Of a DNA stretch of 64,000 nucleotides, positions 8,263 through 17,729 are shown one piece after another. The stretch is from NCBI RefSeq assembly GCF_021021555.1, contig NZ_JAINWA010000003.1:744001-808000 (forward strand), given 5' to 3'. How positions within the stretch are numbered: the stretch's first letter is position 1; each line of letters starts with the position of its first letter. The DNA is from Teretinema zuelzerae (GTDB lineage: Bacteria > Spirochaetota > Spirochaetia > Treponematales > Treponemataceae). Below the pieces are notes generated by a model. It was not told the origin of the DNA and made no database searches. It saw only the letters and a list, made by a program, of their open reading frames with translations. The position numbers were made by a program, and so were the translations under genes.

Positions 8263-8604
8263 TTAGCCGATCGCTTCGCTGCCGCGTTCGCCGGTGCGGA
8301 TGCGTATGCATTGCTCAAGGGGCATCACCCAGATCTTGCCGTCTCCGATGCGGCCGCTGCGGGCGCCCTTGATTATGGCGTCCACGGTCACGTCGACGAA
8401 CTCGTCGTTCACGGCGATATCAAGCCTGATCTTCTTAAGCAAGTTTATCTCGGTTATGGCTCCGCGGTACTCTTCGGTGAACCCCGCCTGCTTGCCGCAG
8501 CCCTGGGCCGGAGTAACGGTCATCTTGGTGACTTTCGCTTCCACGAGCGCCTTCTTCACATCGTCCAGCTTCTGCGGCTGGATAAGGGCAACTATCAGTT
8601 TCAT
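8263..8604 (-). CDS. glnK: PII nitrogen regulatory protein GlnK
   Basis: A 113-residue PII signal protein that binds ATP, ADP and 2-oxoglutarate and gates the ammonium channel encoded immediately upstream. The start [17 protein letters not shown] at 8604 is chosen because GGGAGGAG precedes it; the frame extends 14 codons further but that part is not PII-like. Visible family features are the T-loop start ([15 protein letters not shown]), the B-loop ([17 protein letters not shown]) and the C-terminal IRTGE. The T-loop keeps Tyr in EEYRG but the usual uridylylated Tyr51 is replaced (RGAITEI rather than RGAEYVV). This argues against GlnD-type control. It lies 16 bp after amtB, in the same operon. 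Confidence 0.93.
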   Translation of the reverse strand: MKLIVALIQPQKLDDVKKALVEAKVTKMTVTPAQGCGKQAGFTEEYRGAITEINLLKKIRLDIAVNDEFVDVTVDAIIKGARSGRIGDGKIWVMPLEQCIRIRTGERGSEAIG

Positions 8605-8620
8605 CGCTGTCTCCTCCCTG

Positions 8621-9919
8621 TCAATCGATAATCTGGAAGCCGGCATAGGCTTCGGATGCGTGTTCCGAACGGTCGAGTCCGGTCAACTCTTCTTCGCGCG
8701 TAACGCGGATGCCGACGGTGTATTTCAGGACGAGCCACACGGCCAACGCGACCGCGAAAGAGAAACCGGCGACTGAAACGACGCCGATCGACTGTTTCGC
8801 CAGCAAGCCGAATCCGCCTCCGTTCAAGAGGCCGTTCCCCGTGGCGGTTCCGGTAATCCCGTCAATCGCAAACAGACCGACTGCAAGGGTGCCCCACATG
8901 CCGTTCATCAAATGCACGGAAAGCGCTCCGACCGGATCGTCGAGCTTGCGCTTATCGAAAAAGAGAACGCTGAACACGACGAGCACGCCGGAAACGAGGC
9001 CGATCATCGCCGCTCCGCCGACATCGACGAAGGCGCAGCCGGCCGTGATTCCCACGAGGCCGGCGAGAGCTCCGTTGATGATCATCGAAAGGTCGGGGCG
9101 TCCCAGCAGGAACCAGGAAGCGATCGTGGAGGAAAGAATCGCGACAGCAGCGGAAGTGTTGGTCGTCACCGCGATGTGCGCGATGGCGGAACCGTCGCCC
9201 ACAGCCATAGTCGATCCGGGGTTGAAGCCGAACCAGCCGAACCACAGCACAAGACCGCCGAGCGTCACCATAGACATATTGTGTCCGAGTATCGGAACCG
9301 TCGAACCGTCGGCCCGGTACTTGCCGTGGCGGGGTCCGAGAACCATTACGCCCGCGAGCGCCGCCCAACCGCCGACCGAATGCACTACCGTCGAACCGGC
9401 GAAATCGAAAAAGCCGAGGTTCTGCAGCCATCCGCCGCCCCATATCCAATGCCCGGTCACCGGGTACATGACCGCGACCAGAATAAACGCGAACACGATG
9501 AAGGAAGTGAATTTGATCCGTTCGGCGACGGCCCCGGACACGATGGTCGCCGCGGTTCCCGCGAACACGAGCTGGAAAAAGAATTTCGCCCAAAAGGGAA
9601 CCCGGGCCCACGAAATCGCGCCGAAACCCTCGTCCACGCCGCCGTTGGCGAAGAACAGATTCGTCAAACCGACGAAGGCGTTGCCGTCGCCGAACATCAA
9701 TCCCCACCCGATGAACCAGAAGGAGAGGGAGGCGATCGCGAACACGATAAAGTTTTTGGAAAGAATGTTGACCGCGTTTTTGCTGCGGCACAGGCCGGTC
9801 TCGACCATGGCGAAGCCGAGATTCATAAAGAAAACGAGGAATGCCGACAACAGCACCCACAGAGTATCCAGTCCCATGATCAGGGTTTCGACTTGCGACA
9901 AGCCGCCGACTGCGTCCAT
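8621..9919 (-). CDS. amtB: Ammonium transporter AmtB
   Basis: A membrane channel of 432 residues that conducts ammonium. The start [11 protein letters not shown] at 9919 is preceded by TTTGGAGG; the longer open frame upstream is not family-like. About eleven membrane segments are visible. Recognisable Amt signatures include [20 protein letters not shown] near the start, [19 protein letters not shown] in the centre, and [18 protein letters not shown]. The pore histidines are present in VVHSVGG and in [10 protein letters not shown]. There is no separate cleaved signal peptide before the first helix. Pairing with glnK is the classical arrangement for ammonium sensing, and it sits next to the nif-related genes. 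Confidence 0.95.
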   Translation of the reverse strand: MDAVGGLSQVETLIMGLDTLWVLLSAFLVFFMNLGFAMVETGLCRSKNAVNILSKNFIVFAIASLSFWFIGWGLMFGDGNAFVGLTNLFFANGGVDEGFGAISWARVPFWAKFFFQLVFAGTAATIVSGAVAERIKFTSFIVFAFILVAVMYPVTGHWIWGGGWLQNLGFFDFAGSTVVHSVGGWAALAGVMVLGPRHGKYRADGSTVPILGHNMSMVTLGGLVLWFGWFGFNPGSTMAVGDGSAIAHIAVTTNTSAAVAILSSTIASWFLLGRPDLSMIINGALAGLVGITAGCAFVDVGGAAMIGLVSGVLVVFSVLFFDKRKLDDPVGALSVHLMNGMWGTLAVGLFAIDGITGTATGNGLLNGGGFGLLAKQSIGVVSVAGFSFAVALAVWLVLKYTVGIRVTREEELTGLDRSEHASEAYAGFQIID

Positions 9920-9999
9920 AGGAACCTCCAAAGAAAGTGATCCTACGTCATTGTAGTCGGCGCCGCACCGCTCTCGAAACGGCAACCTGAATTGCGCAA

Positions 10000-10029
10000 A
10001 ACATAGCCTGTTCGCCCGCCGTGAGTCAA
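10000..10029 (-). promoter_or_regulatory. Candidate sigma-70 promoter of amtB-glnK
   Basis: On the minus strand TTGACT (10024-10029) and TATGTT (10000-10005) are 18 bp apart, about 80 bp upstream of amtB. No convincing sigma-54 -24/-12 element was found in this interval. Confidence 0.4.
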
Positions 10030-10081
10030 GATCTCTAAAACATGAAAAAAAAGAGGCAGGACGGGCACCGGCGGGAGAGAG

Positions 10082-10125
10082 CAAAAAGTTCGGAGCCCCC
10101 TCAACCGAAAGATCAAAGGAGGCTC
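10082..10125 (-). terminator. Possible terminator after tag
   Basis: An imperfect inverted repeat (GAGCC at 10093-10097 with GGCTC at 10121-10125, extended by C-G pairs) is followed on the minus strand by a short T-run (10083-10087). Confidence 0.4.
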
Positions 10126-10132
10126 GCGATCG

Positions 10133-10705
10133 TCACGGGGAAGAAAGAGGGCGGTACCGGAAACAGTCTGTCGTGTGCGCGTTTATCAGGCCGACGGCCT
10201 GGGCGTAGGCCTGCATGATCGTCGACCCGACGAACTTCATGCCGCGTTTTTTCAAGTCCGCGGATATCGCGTCGGAAAGTTCGGAGGTCGTCGGTATCTC
10301 CTGGATAGTCCGATAGGCGGGCTGAAGCGGCGCGCAATCCGCAAAGCGCCAGAGATACGCGTCGAAGGAGCCGAACTCTTCGCGGATCTTCAGCACCGCG
10401 AGCGCGTTGGTTTTCACCGAACCGATTTTGAGCCGGTTTCTCACTATCCCCGGATTCGCAAGAAGCGCCTCCTCGTCGGAAGCGTCGATCTTCGAGCACC
10501 GTTCAATGTCGAAATCAAAAAACGCGCGGCGGTAATTATCCCGCTTTTTCAAAATCGTATCCCAGGAAAGCCCGGCCTGCGCGCCCTCGAGAATCAGCAT
10601 CTCGAAGAGCAGCCGGTCGTCGTGTACGGGCACTCCCCAGTCCCTGTCGTGGTACAGCACGTAGGCTTCATTGTTCGGGGGAACCCAGGCGCATCGCGTT
10701 TCCAT
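10133..10705 (-). CDS. tag: DNA-3-methyladenine glycosylase I
   Basis: A base-excision repair enzyme that removes 3-methyladenine, 190 residues, the usual Tag length. Zinc-binding residues of the family are visible: Cys5 in METRCAW, the His of YHDRDWG, and the C-terminal H-x3-C in NAHTTDC. The N-terminal CAWVPPNNEAYVLYHDRDWG and the AQAGLSWDTILKKR stretch are typical Tag signatures. Its start codon overlaps by one base the stop of the lipoprotein gene upstream, so the two are probably cotranscribed, although no functional link is evident. Confidence 0.93.
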   Translation of the reverse strand: METRCAWVPPNNEAYVLYHDRDWGVPVHDDRLLFEMLILEGAQAGLSWDTILKKRDNYRRAFFDFDIERCSKIDASDEEALLANPGIVRNRLKIGSVKTNALAVLKIREEFGSFDAYLWRFADCAPLQPAYRTIQEIPTTSELSDAISADLKKRGMKFVGSTIMQAYAQAVGLINAHTTDCFRYRPLSSP

Positions 10706-11319
10706 CAGGGCTTCTGCAGGCTGGAAAGAAGAATTTTGATTTCGTTATACGTCAGACGGTTCGGCCGTTTGCCGCCCCCGAGGTAATAATTGACTACCTC
10801 GCCGTCCGCTTCGACACCCTCGTTGTACACGTACTGGAAGCGCATCTGGATGTACTCTTCGGGAACCGCGGGAACGCCGTCTTTCGAGGACGAGGAGGAA
10901 ACCTCGCCGTTCGCGAGAACGCGGAAATCCATGTACTGGCTTTCTTTCTTGTTCTTGTTGTCGTAGGCGGCAATCGCCTTTTCGAGCCAGGCGGCGAGGC
11001 GCTTCGCCGATTCGGGAGTGATTATCGTCCCGGCGGCGGCCTCGTCCAGCGGAACAACCTTCGCGCCCGGACTCGTTTTGCCCTCGCCGATGGAAACCAT
11101 CGTTCCGTTCACGCGGTATACATAGAGCCTGTCGCCGGGAGTGCTCATCCTGCGCGCGACCGTATCTTCCGTCGCGACTCTGGATTGAACGGGAGCCATG
11201 CCGTAGAAGCCGACGGTTCCCGGCTCCGGCCCCCTCGATACGGAAGGAACGCTGAGGCAGCCGGCGGCTCCGACTGCGAGCAGAAGGGCGGGAATACAGT
11301 TCAACACACTTTTTATCAT
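10705..11319 (-). CDS. Predicted lipoprotein, function unknown
   Basis: A 204-residue exported protein. The N-terminus MIKSVLNCIPALLLAVGAAG followed by Cys is a signal peptide with a lipobox (VGAAGC), so the mature protein is probably lipidated at Cys21. The rest is soluble, with a serine run (EVSSSSSKDG) and a C-terminal part rich in tyrosine (MRFQYVYNEGVEADGEVVNYYLGGG). I recognise no family domain. The gene ends on the first base of tag. Confidence 0.75.
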   Translation of the reverse strand: MIKSVLNCIPALLLAVGAAGCLSVPSVSRGPEPGTVGFYGMAPVQSRVATEDTVARRMSTPGDRLYVYRVNGTMVSIGEGKTSPGAKVVPLDEAAAGTIITPESAKRLAAWLEKAIAAYDNKNKKESQYMDFRVLANGEVSSSSSKDGVPAVPEEYIQMRFQYVYNEGVEADGEVVNYYLGGGKRPNRLTYNEIKILLSSLQKP

Positions 11320-11381
11320 ACATCCTCCAAGACTTTGCTCTATTTTGCCTTGGGAGGACCGATTCTGTCAAACACAGTTTT

Positions 11382-13661
11382 TCAGCTCGTCTTGAATCTG
11401 CCGATTTCGCCCGTTACGGACTGTATTGCCGAACGGTTTTCTGACGCGAGCGTTACCACCTGGGCGATCGCCTTGTTGATCTCGCCGGTGCCGAGGCTCA
11501 TCTCGTCCATGCTTTCGCGGATGCGCTGAGTAATTTCGACCAGCTGGTTCATTTCCTGCAGAATAGCGCGGCTTCCTTCGAGTATCTGGCTCGCCCGGTC
11601 GTTTACAATGCCGCTTTCGTCCCGCATGCGGCTGAGGCTCTCAAGCACGCGCGAATTGCCCTGGCTTTGCTCTTCCATCGATGCGTGGATATGCCTCTGC
11701 TGTTCGGAAACCGTGGACACCGATTCGCGCACGCCGTTGAAGGCCTTTCCCGCGTCCTCGGAGGATACGACCACCTTGTCTATGGAAACCTTGAGGCTCT
11801 TCAATTCGCGGGAAATCGTCTTTGACTGCGCGGCCGCGTTCTCCGCGAGAACCCGGATTTCGTCCGCCACGACCGCGAAGCCGGCGCCGGCCTCCCCCGC
11901 GTGAGCCGCTTCGATGGCGGCGTTCATCGCCAAAAGATTCGTTCGCGCTGCGATCGAAGTAACGATCGTATTCGCCTCGGCGAGGCTCGCCGACTGGCCT
12001 TCTATCGCCTTAACCAAACCGATTACATCCGAAATGCGGGAATACCCTGTCTCAGAAACATCCTTGAGCTCAAAGAAGCGCTCGTTGTTTTTTTCCAGAT
12101 TCCGCCGAACCGACTCGACGTTCGCGATCATCTGCTCGACGCTCGCGGAACTGTCGGTGATGCTTTCTGTCTGCGCGTCGAGGCCGCTCGAAAGAGCGTC
12201 GATATTTTTCGTGATTTCCTGAACCGTCGCGGAGGTTTCGTTCACACCTGCGGCCTGGCTCAGTACCTGTTGTTTCACGCTCTCGATATTCGCGTTGATC
12301 TGAAAAACCGCCGCGGACGTTTCTTCCATGTTCGCCGAAAGCTCTCCTCCCAGCTCTCCCAGCCGCATGCCGGACGTCCGTATCGAGGCTATTATCTCCT
12401 GAAGCATCGATATAAAGGTATTAAAATCCCTGGAGAGCTTGCCTATTTCGTCCTCGCCCGCGACCGGAAGCCGCTGGGTAAGATCGGCCTCGCCGCTGGA
12501 AATATCCTCGAGAGCCGCGGCGGTTCGCTTGATCGGCGCGACAAAGGCGCTCGAAAGATAGCTCACGAGGGCGACCAACAGCGCAGCGCCGATGATAAAA
12601 GCGACCACGAGCCGCCGGGTGAGGGACCGGGAGCCATCAAGAACTTCAGAACGGGGAATGGAGGCGGCGATTATCCAGGGTTCCTGGGCCGTACCCATGC
12701 GCAGGGGAACGAAGGTTTTCATGAAGGGTTGCGCGTCGTCGGAGGCGGGATACGGTCCGCTAACGGTATCGCCCATATTGAACGCTTCGATCAAGCTCGA
12801 AGAATACTCGGCCTCGAATTCCCGGGCTACCTTCCCCACCTTCTCAGGATCGGGATCGTACACAACGGTTCCCGTCGCGGAGAGAAGACGCAAATAGCCG
12901 GTTTTATACAGAATTTCATTGGAAAAAACGCTGATGAACTTGGACACCGGAATATCAACCCCGGCGGCGCCGAGAACCCTGCCGTAGCGGTTCTTTATCG
13001 GTACGACGAAGGACGTCATCACGGCCGGCTCTCCGCCGATTGTTCCGACGAAGGGTTCAAGTATCTGTTCAAGCCCGGTTTTCTTCGCGGTCTGGTAATA
13101 CCCGCCTGAATACCCGGAATCGTAGCCGGTCAGAATTTCCCTGGTCGGAATAATCTCGAGATCCACGACCTTGTCGGCGCCGGTGTCCTTGAACTGGGCG
13201 AGATTGCTGTTCGTGTCGACAGAATTCGAGGGATCCATCGTCCAGCGGAGATTGAAGCGCCCGCTGGGGTCCTGTCCGCTCTGTCCCGCGTACTTCGCGT
13301 CGAGGCCGTCGAAAAGGCCCGGCTCCCAGAGAGTCCAGACAGCGTAAAAACGGGGATTGGACTTGAGCTTAACGAGGGCATAGCTTTCCGCGTACGCTCT
13401 CCTGTCCTCCGGAGCGATGGTTTCAAGATTCGCAAGAGTCGATGAAAGATCGCGCGCCGTCGAAATAACCAGATTCATCTCAGCCGCGAAGTTTGCGGCC
13501 TTTCCCGAGGCAAGCGCCCGCATATAGAGCTCCGCCGCGGCGGAACTGTTCTTTTCCGTGTAGTAATTGATATACAGAGCCGTAGTCGTATACATAGCAA
13601 TAACCGCGGCCGCTATGCGCACCGCGATCTTAACCGCGAGCCGCGTCCTGAATCCACTCAT
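11382..13661 (-). CDS. Methyl-accepting chemotaxis protein
   Basis: A membrane chemoreceptor of about 759 residues. A first membrane helix lies near residues 10-32, then a large extracytoplasmic sensor of about 280 residues resembling a double Cache domain, with VGTIGGEPAVMTSFVVPIKN and GRVLGAAGVDIPVSKFI as Cache-like strands. A second membrane helix (RRLVVAFIIGAALLVALVSY), a HAMP domain (APIKRTAAALEDISSGEADL) and the signalling domain follow. The hairpin tip AIEAAHAGEAGAGFAVVADE is intact. The start at 13661 is chosen for the GAGAG upstream; ATGs at 13676 and 13739 are also in frame. The ligand is unknown; Cache receptors often bind amino acids or small acids. Confidence 0.9.
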   Translation of the reverse strand: MSGFRTRLAVKIAVRIAAAVIAMYTTTALYINYYTEKNSSAAAELYMRALASGKAANFAAEMNLVISTARDLSSTLANLETIAPEDRRAYAESYALVKLKSNPRFYAVWTLWEPGLFDGLDAKYAGQSGQDPSGRFNLRWTMDPSNSVDTNSNLAQFKDTGADKVVDLEIIPTREILTGYDSGYSGGYYQTAKKTGLEQILEPFVGTIGGEPAVMTSFVVPIKNRYGRVLGAAGVDIPVSKFISVFSNEILYKTGYLRLLSATGTVVYDPDPEKVGKVAREFEAEYSSSLIEAFNMGDTVSGPYPASDDAQPFMKTFVPLRMGTAQEPWIIAASIPRSEVLDGSRSLTRRLVVAFIIGAALLVALVSYLSSAFVAPIKRTAAALEDISSGEADLTQRLPVAGEDEIGKLSRDFNTFISMLQEIIASIRTSGMRLGELGGELSANMEETSAAVFQINANIESVKQQVLSQAAGVNETSATVQEITKNIDALSSGLDAQTESITDSSASVEQMIANVESVRRNLEKNNERFFELKDVSETGYSRISDVIGLVKAIEGQSASLAEANTIVTSIAARTNLLAMNAAIEAAHAGEAGAGFAVVADEIRVLAENAAAQSKTISRELKSLKVSIDKVVVSSEDAGKAFNGVRESVSTVSEQQRHIHASMEEQSQGNSRVLESLSRMRDESGIVNDRASQILEGSRAILQEMNQLVEITQRIRESMDEMSLGTGEINKAIAQVVTLASENRSAIQSVTGEIGRFKTS

Positions 13662-13739
13662 ATGGGCATCTCTCATAGTAAAAAGTATATAGGCCTCATC
13701 CCCGCTTGTCAAAGCTGGTTTACAGGTCAGTACATACAA

Positions 13740-13999
13740 TGTACCAGATAATGGAGATTATGGATATAACGTAAATTCAGTACAAAGAGAGTATGATATT
13801 CCCCGACCCGGCAAGGTCGTTCATACGCGCCGGCTGCGCGGTTTTTTTTCGCCCCTGCTGCGACCTTCTGCCTCGATCTGACTCCGGAATACCTTGATCA
13901 CAGGATCCGATACAGTAGAAAAAAAACGGCTGACAAGCGCGCGTTCCGGTAATAAACTAAAGTTCATGGTTTTTCGATCAAAAAAAAAGGAGAACGGAT
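13740..13999. other. Intergenic region between the divergent chemoreceptor and hydrolase genes
   Basis: No gene is seen here. A short stem CGCGC-CGGCT-GCGCG followed by GTTTTTTTT (around 13827-13850, plus strand) resembles a terminator without an assigned upstream gene, so a small plus-strand transcript is possible but unsupported otherwise. AAAGGAG near 13990 serves the next gene. Confidence 0.35.
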
Positions 14000-15118
14000 A
14001 TGGCGCAATGGATGGAAGGAAAAATAGACGTATCGGCGGAGAAGGCCGGGTATGACGAAAAGAGGATCGCCGTCCTCGCTGACTATTACGGAAATCTGAT
14101 CGACGCGGGGAAGATCCGGGCCGCAGGCTTCCTGATGGCCAGAAACGGAGGCGTATTCTGCCACCGCGCGGCCGGAGCCCATGAGTACTCGGATCCTTCG
14201 CCGGCGGTTAAGCCCGACGCGATCAAACGGATGGCGTCCATCACGAAGGTGTTCACGGCGGCGGCGGCGATGAAGCTGGTCGAGGACGGCAAGCTCTGGC
14301 TCGAGCAGCCGGTAAAAACCCTTATCAAGGAATTCGACACGCCCCTTCACGGGAATATCACGCTCTGGCATCTTCTTACGCACACTTCGGGGCTGCCGGC
14401 AGACGGCGGGTATTTCCTCGAGCCGTATCCGATCGACCATTACGAGTTCATAAACAAAAAAGACTGGATAAAGAGGCTGCTCGCCGGCCCCATGCAGGCG
14501 AAGCCGGGCTCGCAGTGGAATTACAGCACGCTCGGCTATTCGATACTGGGCGAGGTCGTCGCGCGGGCGGCTGGCATGAGCGTGGGCGATTATATCGAAC
14601 AGGAAATATTCAAACCGCTCGGCATGACGAGAAGCTTCTTCACGCCTCCGGCCGAACTCATCGGCGAGATCACGACCACCGAAAAATGGGAGAAGGACGA
14701 CCTTTCCGGCGCGCCGGGAAAGCGATATTACTCGCTCGGCGGTTTCGGCGCCTTTTCGACCCTGTCCGACCTTATGCGCTTCGCCCAGTGTTTCCTCAAC
14801 GGGGGAACCTTGGACGGAAACCGCATTCTCGGCCGGAAAACCGTGGAAACCATGACGCGAAACCAGCTCGACGGAGTGCCGTCCTTCCACTGGGGAAAGA
14901 ACTGCGTCAACTTCAGGCAGGGCTTGGGTTGGGCGTTTTATTGCGACGGCCCGACCGTTTCGCCTGAATGCTTCAATCACGAGGGATGGGGATGGTGCTC
15001 GCTCTTCGTCGATCCGGCAGAAAAGTTCATCTTCGCGGCTTTCACCAATACTCACGAAGACTGGAATCCGGCCGTCATGGTGAATCCGAGGACGATCGCG
15101 TTCTCGGGAATCCTGTAA
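14000..15118 (+). CDS. Serine beta-lactamase-like hydrolase (class C / PBP4*-like)
   Basis: A 372-residue member of the beta-lactamase-related serine hydrolases, which include esterases and D-aminopeptidases; it is probably not a true beta-lactamase. The nucleophile motif S-x-x-K is SITK in IKRMASITKVFTAAA near residue 80. The second motif is a tyrosine element in WNYSTLGYSILGE near 175 (Y-S-T rather than the usual Y-x-N), and the late motif is HEGWGW instead of KTG. LWHLLTHTSGLPADGG is a strong family signature. No signal peptide is visible, so it is probably cytoplasmic. It is followed after 8 bp by ABC-2 exporter genes and probably shares their transcript. Confidence 0.87.
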   Translation: MAQWMEGKIDVSAEKAGYDEKRIAVLADYYGNLIDAGKIRAAGFLMARNGGVFCHRAAGAHEYSDPSPAVKPDAIKRMASITKVFTAAAAMKLVEDGKLWLEQPVKTLIKEFDTPLHGNITLWHLLTHTSGLPADGGYFLEPYPIDHYEFINKKDWIKRLLAGPMQAKPGSQWNYSTLGYSILGEVVARAAGMSVGDYIEQEIFKPLGMTRSFFTPPAELIGEITTTEKWEKDDLSGAPGKRYYSLGGFGAFSTLSDLMRFAQCFLNGGTLDGNRILGRKTVETMTRNQLDGVPSFHWGKNCVNFRQGLGWAFYCDGPTVSPECFNHEGWGWCSLFVDPAEKFIFAAFTNTHEDWNPAVMVNPRTIAFSGIL

Positions 15119-15126
15119 GCAAGGCG

Positions 15127-15945
15127 ATGCCGTCCATAGTCTCCGGTTTTAAAACCCTACGGGCGGTCGCCTTCGTAACCTGGAAGGAATGGGCCGCCTA
15201 CCGTTCGCACATGCTCCTCTCGCTCGCGATCGGGCCGGCGTACTTTCTCGCCCAGGTCTTTATCTGGAAATCCGTGTTCGCGGGGAAGGAAACGCTCGGC
15301 GGCTTAACGCTCGAGGGAATGCTCCTTTACTACGGAGCGTCCTCGGTAATCTACTACCTCACGATGGACTTCGCAGACTGGAACCTGCAAATGCTTGTAC
15401 GCACCGGCCGCTTCCTCACCTATATTCTCAGGCCGATGTCGCACCGGTTTTTCGCCTTCTCGCAAAAAGCCGGACACCGGATGCTCGGCTTCGTCTTCGA
15501 GTTCATTCCGGTATGGCTCATCTTTTTTTTCGTATTCAGGATTCCTCTCGTTCCCGCCCGTCCGTTCTGGGCGGCGCTGTCGATCGCTCTCGCGTTTGTA
15601 ATCATGTTTCTCATCAACTATTCCGCCGGCCTCCTCGCCTTCTGGCTCACGCGCACGGACGGCATACGCGCCCTTATCAGGCTCCTGCGCGATCTCCTCG
15701 CCGGTGTGTTCATCCCGCTTTCCTTCTTTCCCGAGGCGGCACAAAAAATTCTCTTCTTCCTGCCGTTCCAGTTCACCAGCTATGTTCCGGTACGCGTATT
15801 CCTGGGCTCGTACGATCTCGCCGGCATACGCCTGGAAATTCATGAAATCGTCGGCCTGCAGGCGATCATGGCTCTGGCGATGTTCGGAGTCACGGAGGCG
15901 TTATGGAGGCTGGGGATCAAACGCTTTACCGGAGCCGGAGCATGA
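15127..15945 (+). CDS. ABC-2 type exporter permease (DUF990-like), subunit 1
   Basis: A 272-residue membrane protein with about six hydrophobic segments. The start MPSIVSGFKTLRAVAF at 15127 is chosen because the longer frame upstream lies inside the hydrolase gene. The pattern FVTWKEWAAYRSHMLLSLAI, with later FIPLSFFPEAAQKILFFLPF, matches the ABC2_membrane_6/DUF990 family, where two permeases and one ATPase form an exporter of unknown substrate. It overlaps the second permease gene by four bases (ATGA). Confidence 0.85.
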   Translation: MPSIVSGFKTLRAVAFVTWKEWAAYRSHMLLSLAIGPAYFLAQVFIWKSVFAGKETLGGLTLEGMLLYYGASSVIYYLTMDFADWNLQMLVRTGRFLTYILRPMSHRFFAFSQKAGHRMLGFVFEFIPVWLIFFFVFRIPLVPARPFWAALSIALAFVIMFLINYSAGLLAFWLTRTDGIRALIRLLRDLLAGVFIPLSFFPEAAQKILFFLPFQFTSYVPVRVFLGSYDLAGIRLEIHEIVGLQAIMALAMFGVTEALWRLGIKRFTGAGA

Positions 15946-16727
15946 AAAACTGGACGCTCATGCTCTTTATCCGTTCGATCAGAACCTCCTTCGCCGAACG
16001 GGCGGCGTACCGGGGCGACTTTTTTCTGAGCTTCGCCGTTTCGTTTCTCCTGGAACTGGTGACGCCGCTGGTAACCCTGCTCGTGTACCGCTCGGGAACC
16101 TCGTTTCCCGGCTGGACGATGGAAGAAGCGATGCTCATCCAGGCGATATTCCTGCTCTCGAGAGGCATCGCGTTTCCGCTGTTCTTCGGCATGGTGTGGG
16201 TGGTCTTCGATCAGGCGGTACAGGGAAGCTTCGAGATAACCCTGCTCAAGCCCCGATCTCCGCTGCTGCTGACCATGCTCAGGGGAATCGATATCGAAGG
16301 ACTCAGCCGTTTGCTCGGCGGCTTGCTGCTCGTAGCGCTCACTATCGGAAATCTGCCCAAGCCGTCCGCCGCGGGCTGGCTCGCCTTCGTCTTTTTCATG
16401 CCGCTTTCGGTACTCGTCCTTTTTTCGTTCGCGTTATTCATGGCAGGGAGTTTATTCGTCTGGATAGGCAACAGCCGGGTGTTTGAGCTTCTTGAGGCGG
16501 TGCTGGTTTTTTCCCGCTACCCCGGCTCGATCTATTCGAAACCCCTGGAGTGGGCGCTCGCGGCGGGCCTTCCCCTCTCGGCTATCGCGCTGTTTCCCGC
16601 GGAAGCTCTCCTCGGCAGATTCAGCGCGCAGATGTTTTTCGCCGTTCCCTCGTCTCTCGCTTTTTTCGCATTGGGACTGTTTTTCTGGAAATCAATGATC
16701 CGCCGTTACGCGGGCGGAGGAGGCTGA
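15942..16727 (+). CDS. ABC-2 type exporter permease (DUF990-like), subunit 2
   Basis: A 261-residue membrane protein, paralogous in layout to the previous permease. The N-terminus MKNWTLMLFIRSIRTSFAER and later FSRYPGSIYSKPLEWALAAG are typical of DUF990 exporters. About six membrane segments are visible. The start at 15942 overlaps the preceding stop; an earlier in-frame ATG at 15903 lies within that gene. The ATPase gene begins 6 bp downstream. Confidence 0.85.
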   Translation: MKNWTLMLFIRSIRTSFAERAAYRGDFFLSFAVSFLLELVTPLVTLLVYRSGTSFPGWTMEEAMLIQAIFLLSRGIAFPLFFGMVWVVFDQAVQGSFEITLLKPRSPLLLTMLRGIDIEGLSRLLGGLLLVALTIGNLPKPSAAGWLAFVFFMPLSVLVLFSFALFMAGSLFVWIGNSRVFELLEAVLVFSRYPGSIYSKPLEWALAAGLPLSAIALFPAEALLGRFSAQMFFAVPSSLAFFALGLFFWKSMIRRYAGGGG

Positions 16728-16733
16728 ACTCTC

Positions 16734-17729
16734 ATGCAGATCGATATTCAGGGTCTTACAAAGACATATACGACATGGAACCGGGGAAGCACGTTTTCCG
16801 AGGTGCTAAAAAGCCTCGTACGGAGGGAGAAAACCGATGTTCATGCCCTCAAGGGAATCGACCTCTCGATCGATTCGGGCGAGCTGGTCGGATTTTTAGG
16901 ACCGAACGGAGCCGGAAAATCCACGATGCTCAAAATACTCACCGGAGTCCTCTATCCGACTGCCGGCAGCGTCTCGGTCATGGGCGTATGCCCGTGGAAG
17001 GACAGAAAAAAATACGTCGCGGGAATCGGCGCGGTTTTCGGCCAGAAATCCCAGCTGGTCTGGGATATACCGCCGGCGGATTCCTTCATGATGAACCAGG
17101 CGATCTACCGCATACCCGACGCCAGGTTCAGGCGGACGATGGACAGGCTCGTCGATATGCTTTCCGTGCGCGATCAAATGAAGCAGCCGACGAGGAATCT
17201 CTCCCTGGGAGAGCGCATGAAATGCGAGTTCATCATGGCAATGCTTCACGAACCCCGCATTGTGTTCCTCGACGAGCCGACCATCGGCCTCGATGTGATC
17301 GCCAAGGATAAAATCCGCGCCTTCATCCAGGAGATGAATCGGGACGGAGTCACCTTCATTCTCACCACCCACGATCTCGACGACGTCGAGCGTCTCGCGC
17401 AGAGAGTTATCGTGATCAATCACGGAAGCATCGTCTTCGACGACGGCATATCCGCTCTCCGGCAGCACTTCGGCGCGAAGAAAATCATTACGGCATCCTG
17501 CGCCGCCCCGTGCTTCGTTTCAACCGAGGATGGCGTTTCCGCGCTACCATCCGGAGTCTCGCTTCTCTCCCGCCTCTCCGAATCCGACGTAGTACTCGAG
17601 TGCGACACCTCGGTCATGGATCTCCCCTCCCTCATCCGCCTCGTTTCCGAAACCTTCGGGCTTCGCGATCTCGTCGTAGAGGATATTCCCATAGAGACGG
17701 TGATCAAGGAACTGTACGCGAAGGAATAA
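16734..17729 (+). CDS. ABC exporter ATP-binding protein (ABC-2/DrrA-like)
   Basis: A 331-residue ATPase that would energise the two preceding permeases. Walker A is GPNGAGKS near residue 60, the signature is LSLGERMK near 160, Walker B is RIVFLDEP near 180 and the switch histidine is TTHDLDD. The signature lacks the second glycine (LSLGE rather than LSGGQ), which is common in this subgroup. The C-terminal ~90 residues form a DrrA-like extension. The gene ends directly in a terminator whose stem begins in the stop codon region. Confidence 0.9.
   Translation: MQIDIQGLTKTYTTWNRGSTFSEVLKSLVRREKTDVHALKGIDLSIDSGELVGFLGPNGAGKSTMLKILTGVLYPTAGSVSVMGVCPWKDRKKYVAGIGAVFGQKSQLVWDIPPADSFMMNQAIYRIPDARFRRTMDRLVDMLSVRDQMKQPTRNLSLGERMKCEFIMAMLHEPRIVFLDEPTIGLDVIAKDKIRAFIQEMNRDGVTFILTTHDLDDVERLAQRVIVINHGSIVFDDGISALRQHFGAKKIITASCAAPCFVSTEDGVSALPSGVSLLSRLSESDVVLECDTSVMDLPSLIRLVSETFGLRDLVVEDIPIETVIKELYAKE

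Noticed and set aside
6979-8266. Two long plus-strand open frames of Arg/His/Thr-rich repeats
   Set aside because: The frames follow from GC-rich tandem units; unit lengths of 44-47 do not keep phase, there is no ribosome-binding site, and the two frames overlap in different phases.
8709-9956. Long plus-strand frames opposite amtB
   Set aside because: Antisense to a clear AmtB gene; hydrophilic, low-complexity translation typical of GC-rich shadow frames.
9930-10030. Sigma-54 promoter for amtB-glnK
   Set aside because: No GG-N10-GC pair with the right context was found; a sigma-70-like pair fits better.
13964-15055. 363-codon minus-strand frame opposite the serine hydrolase
   Set aside because: The plus-strand frame has catalytic motifs and a ribosome-binding site; this one has neither.
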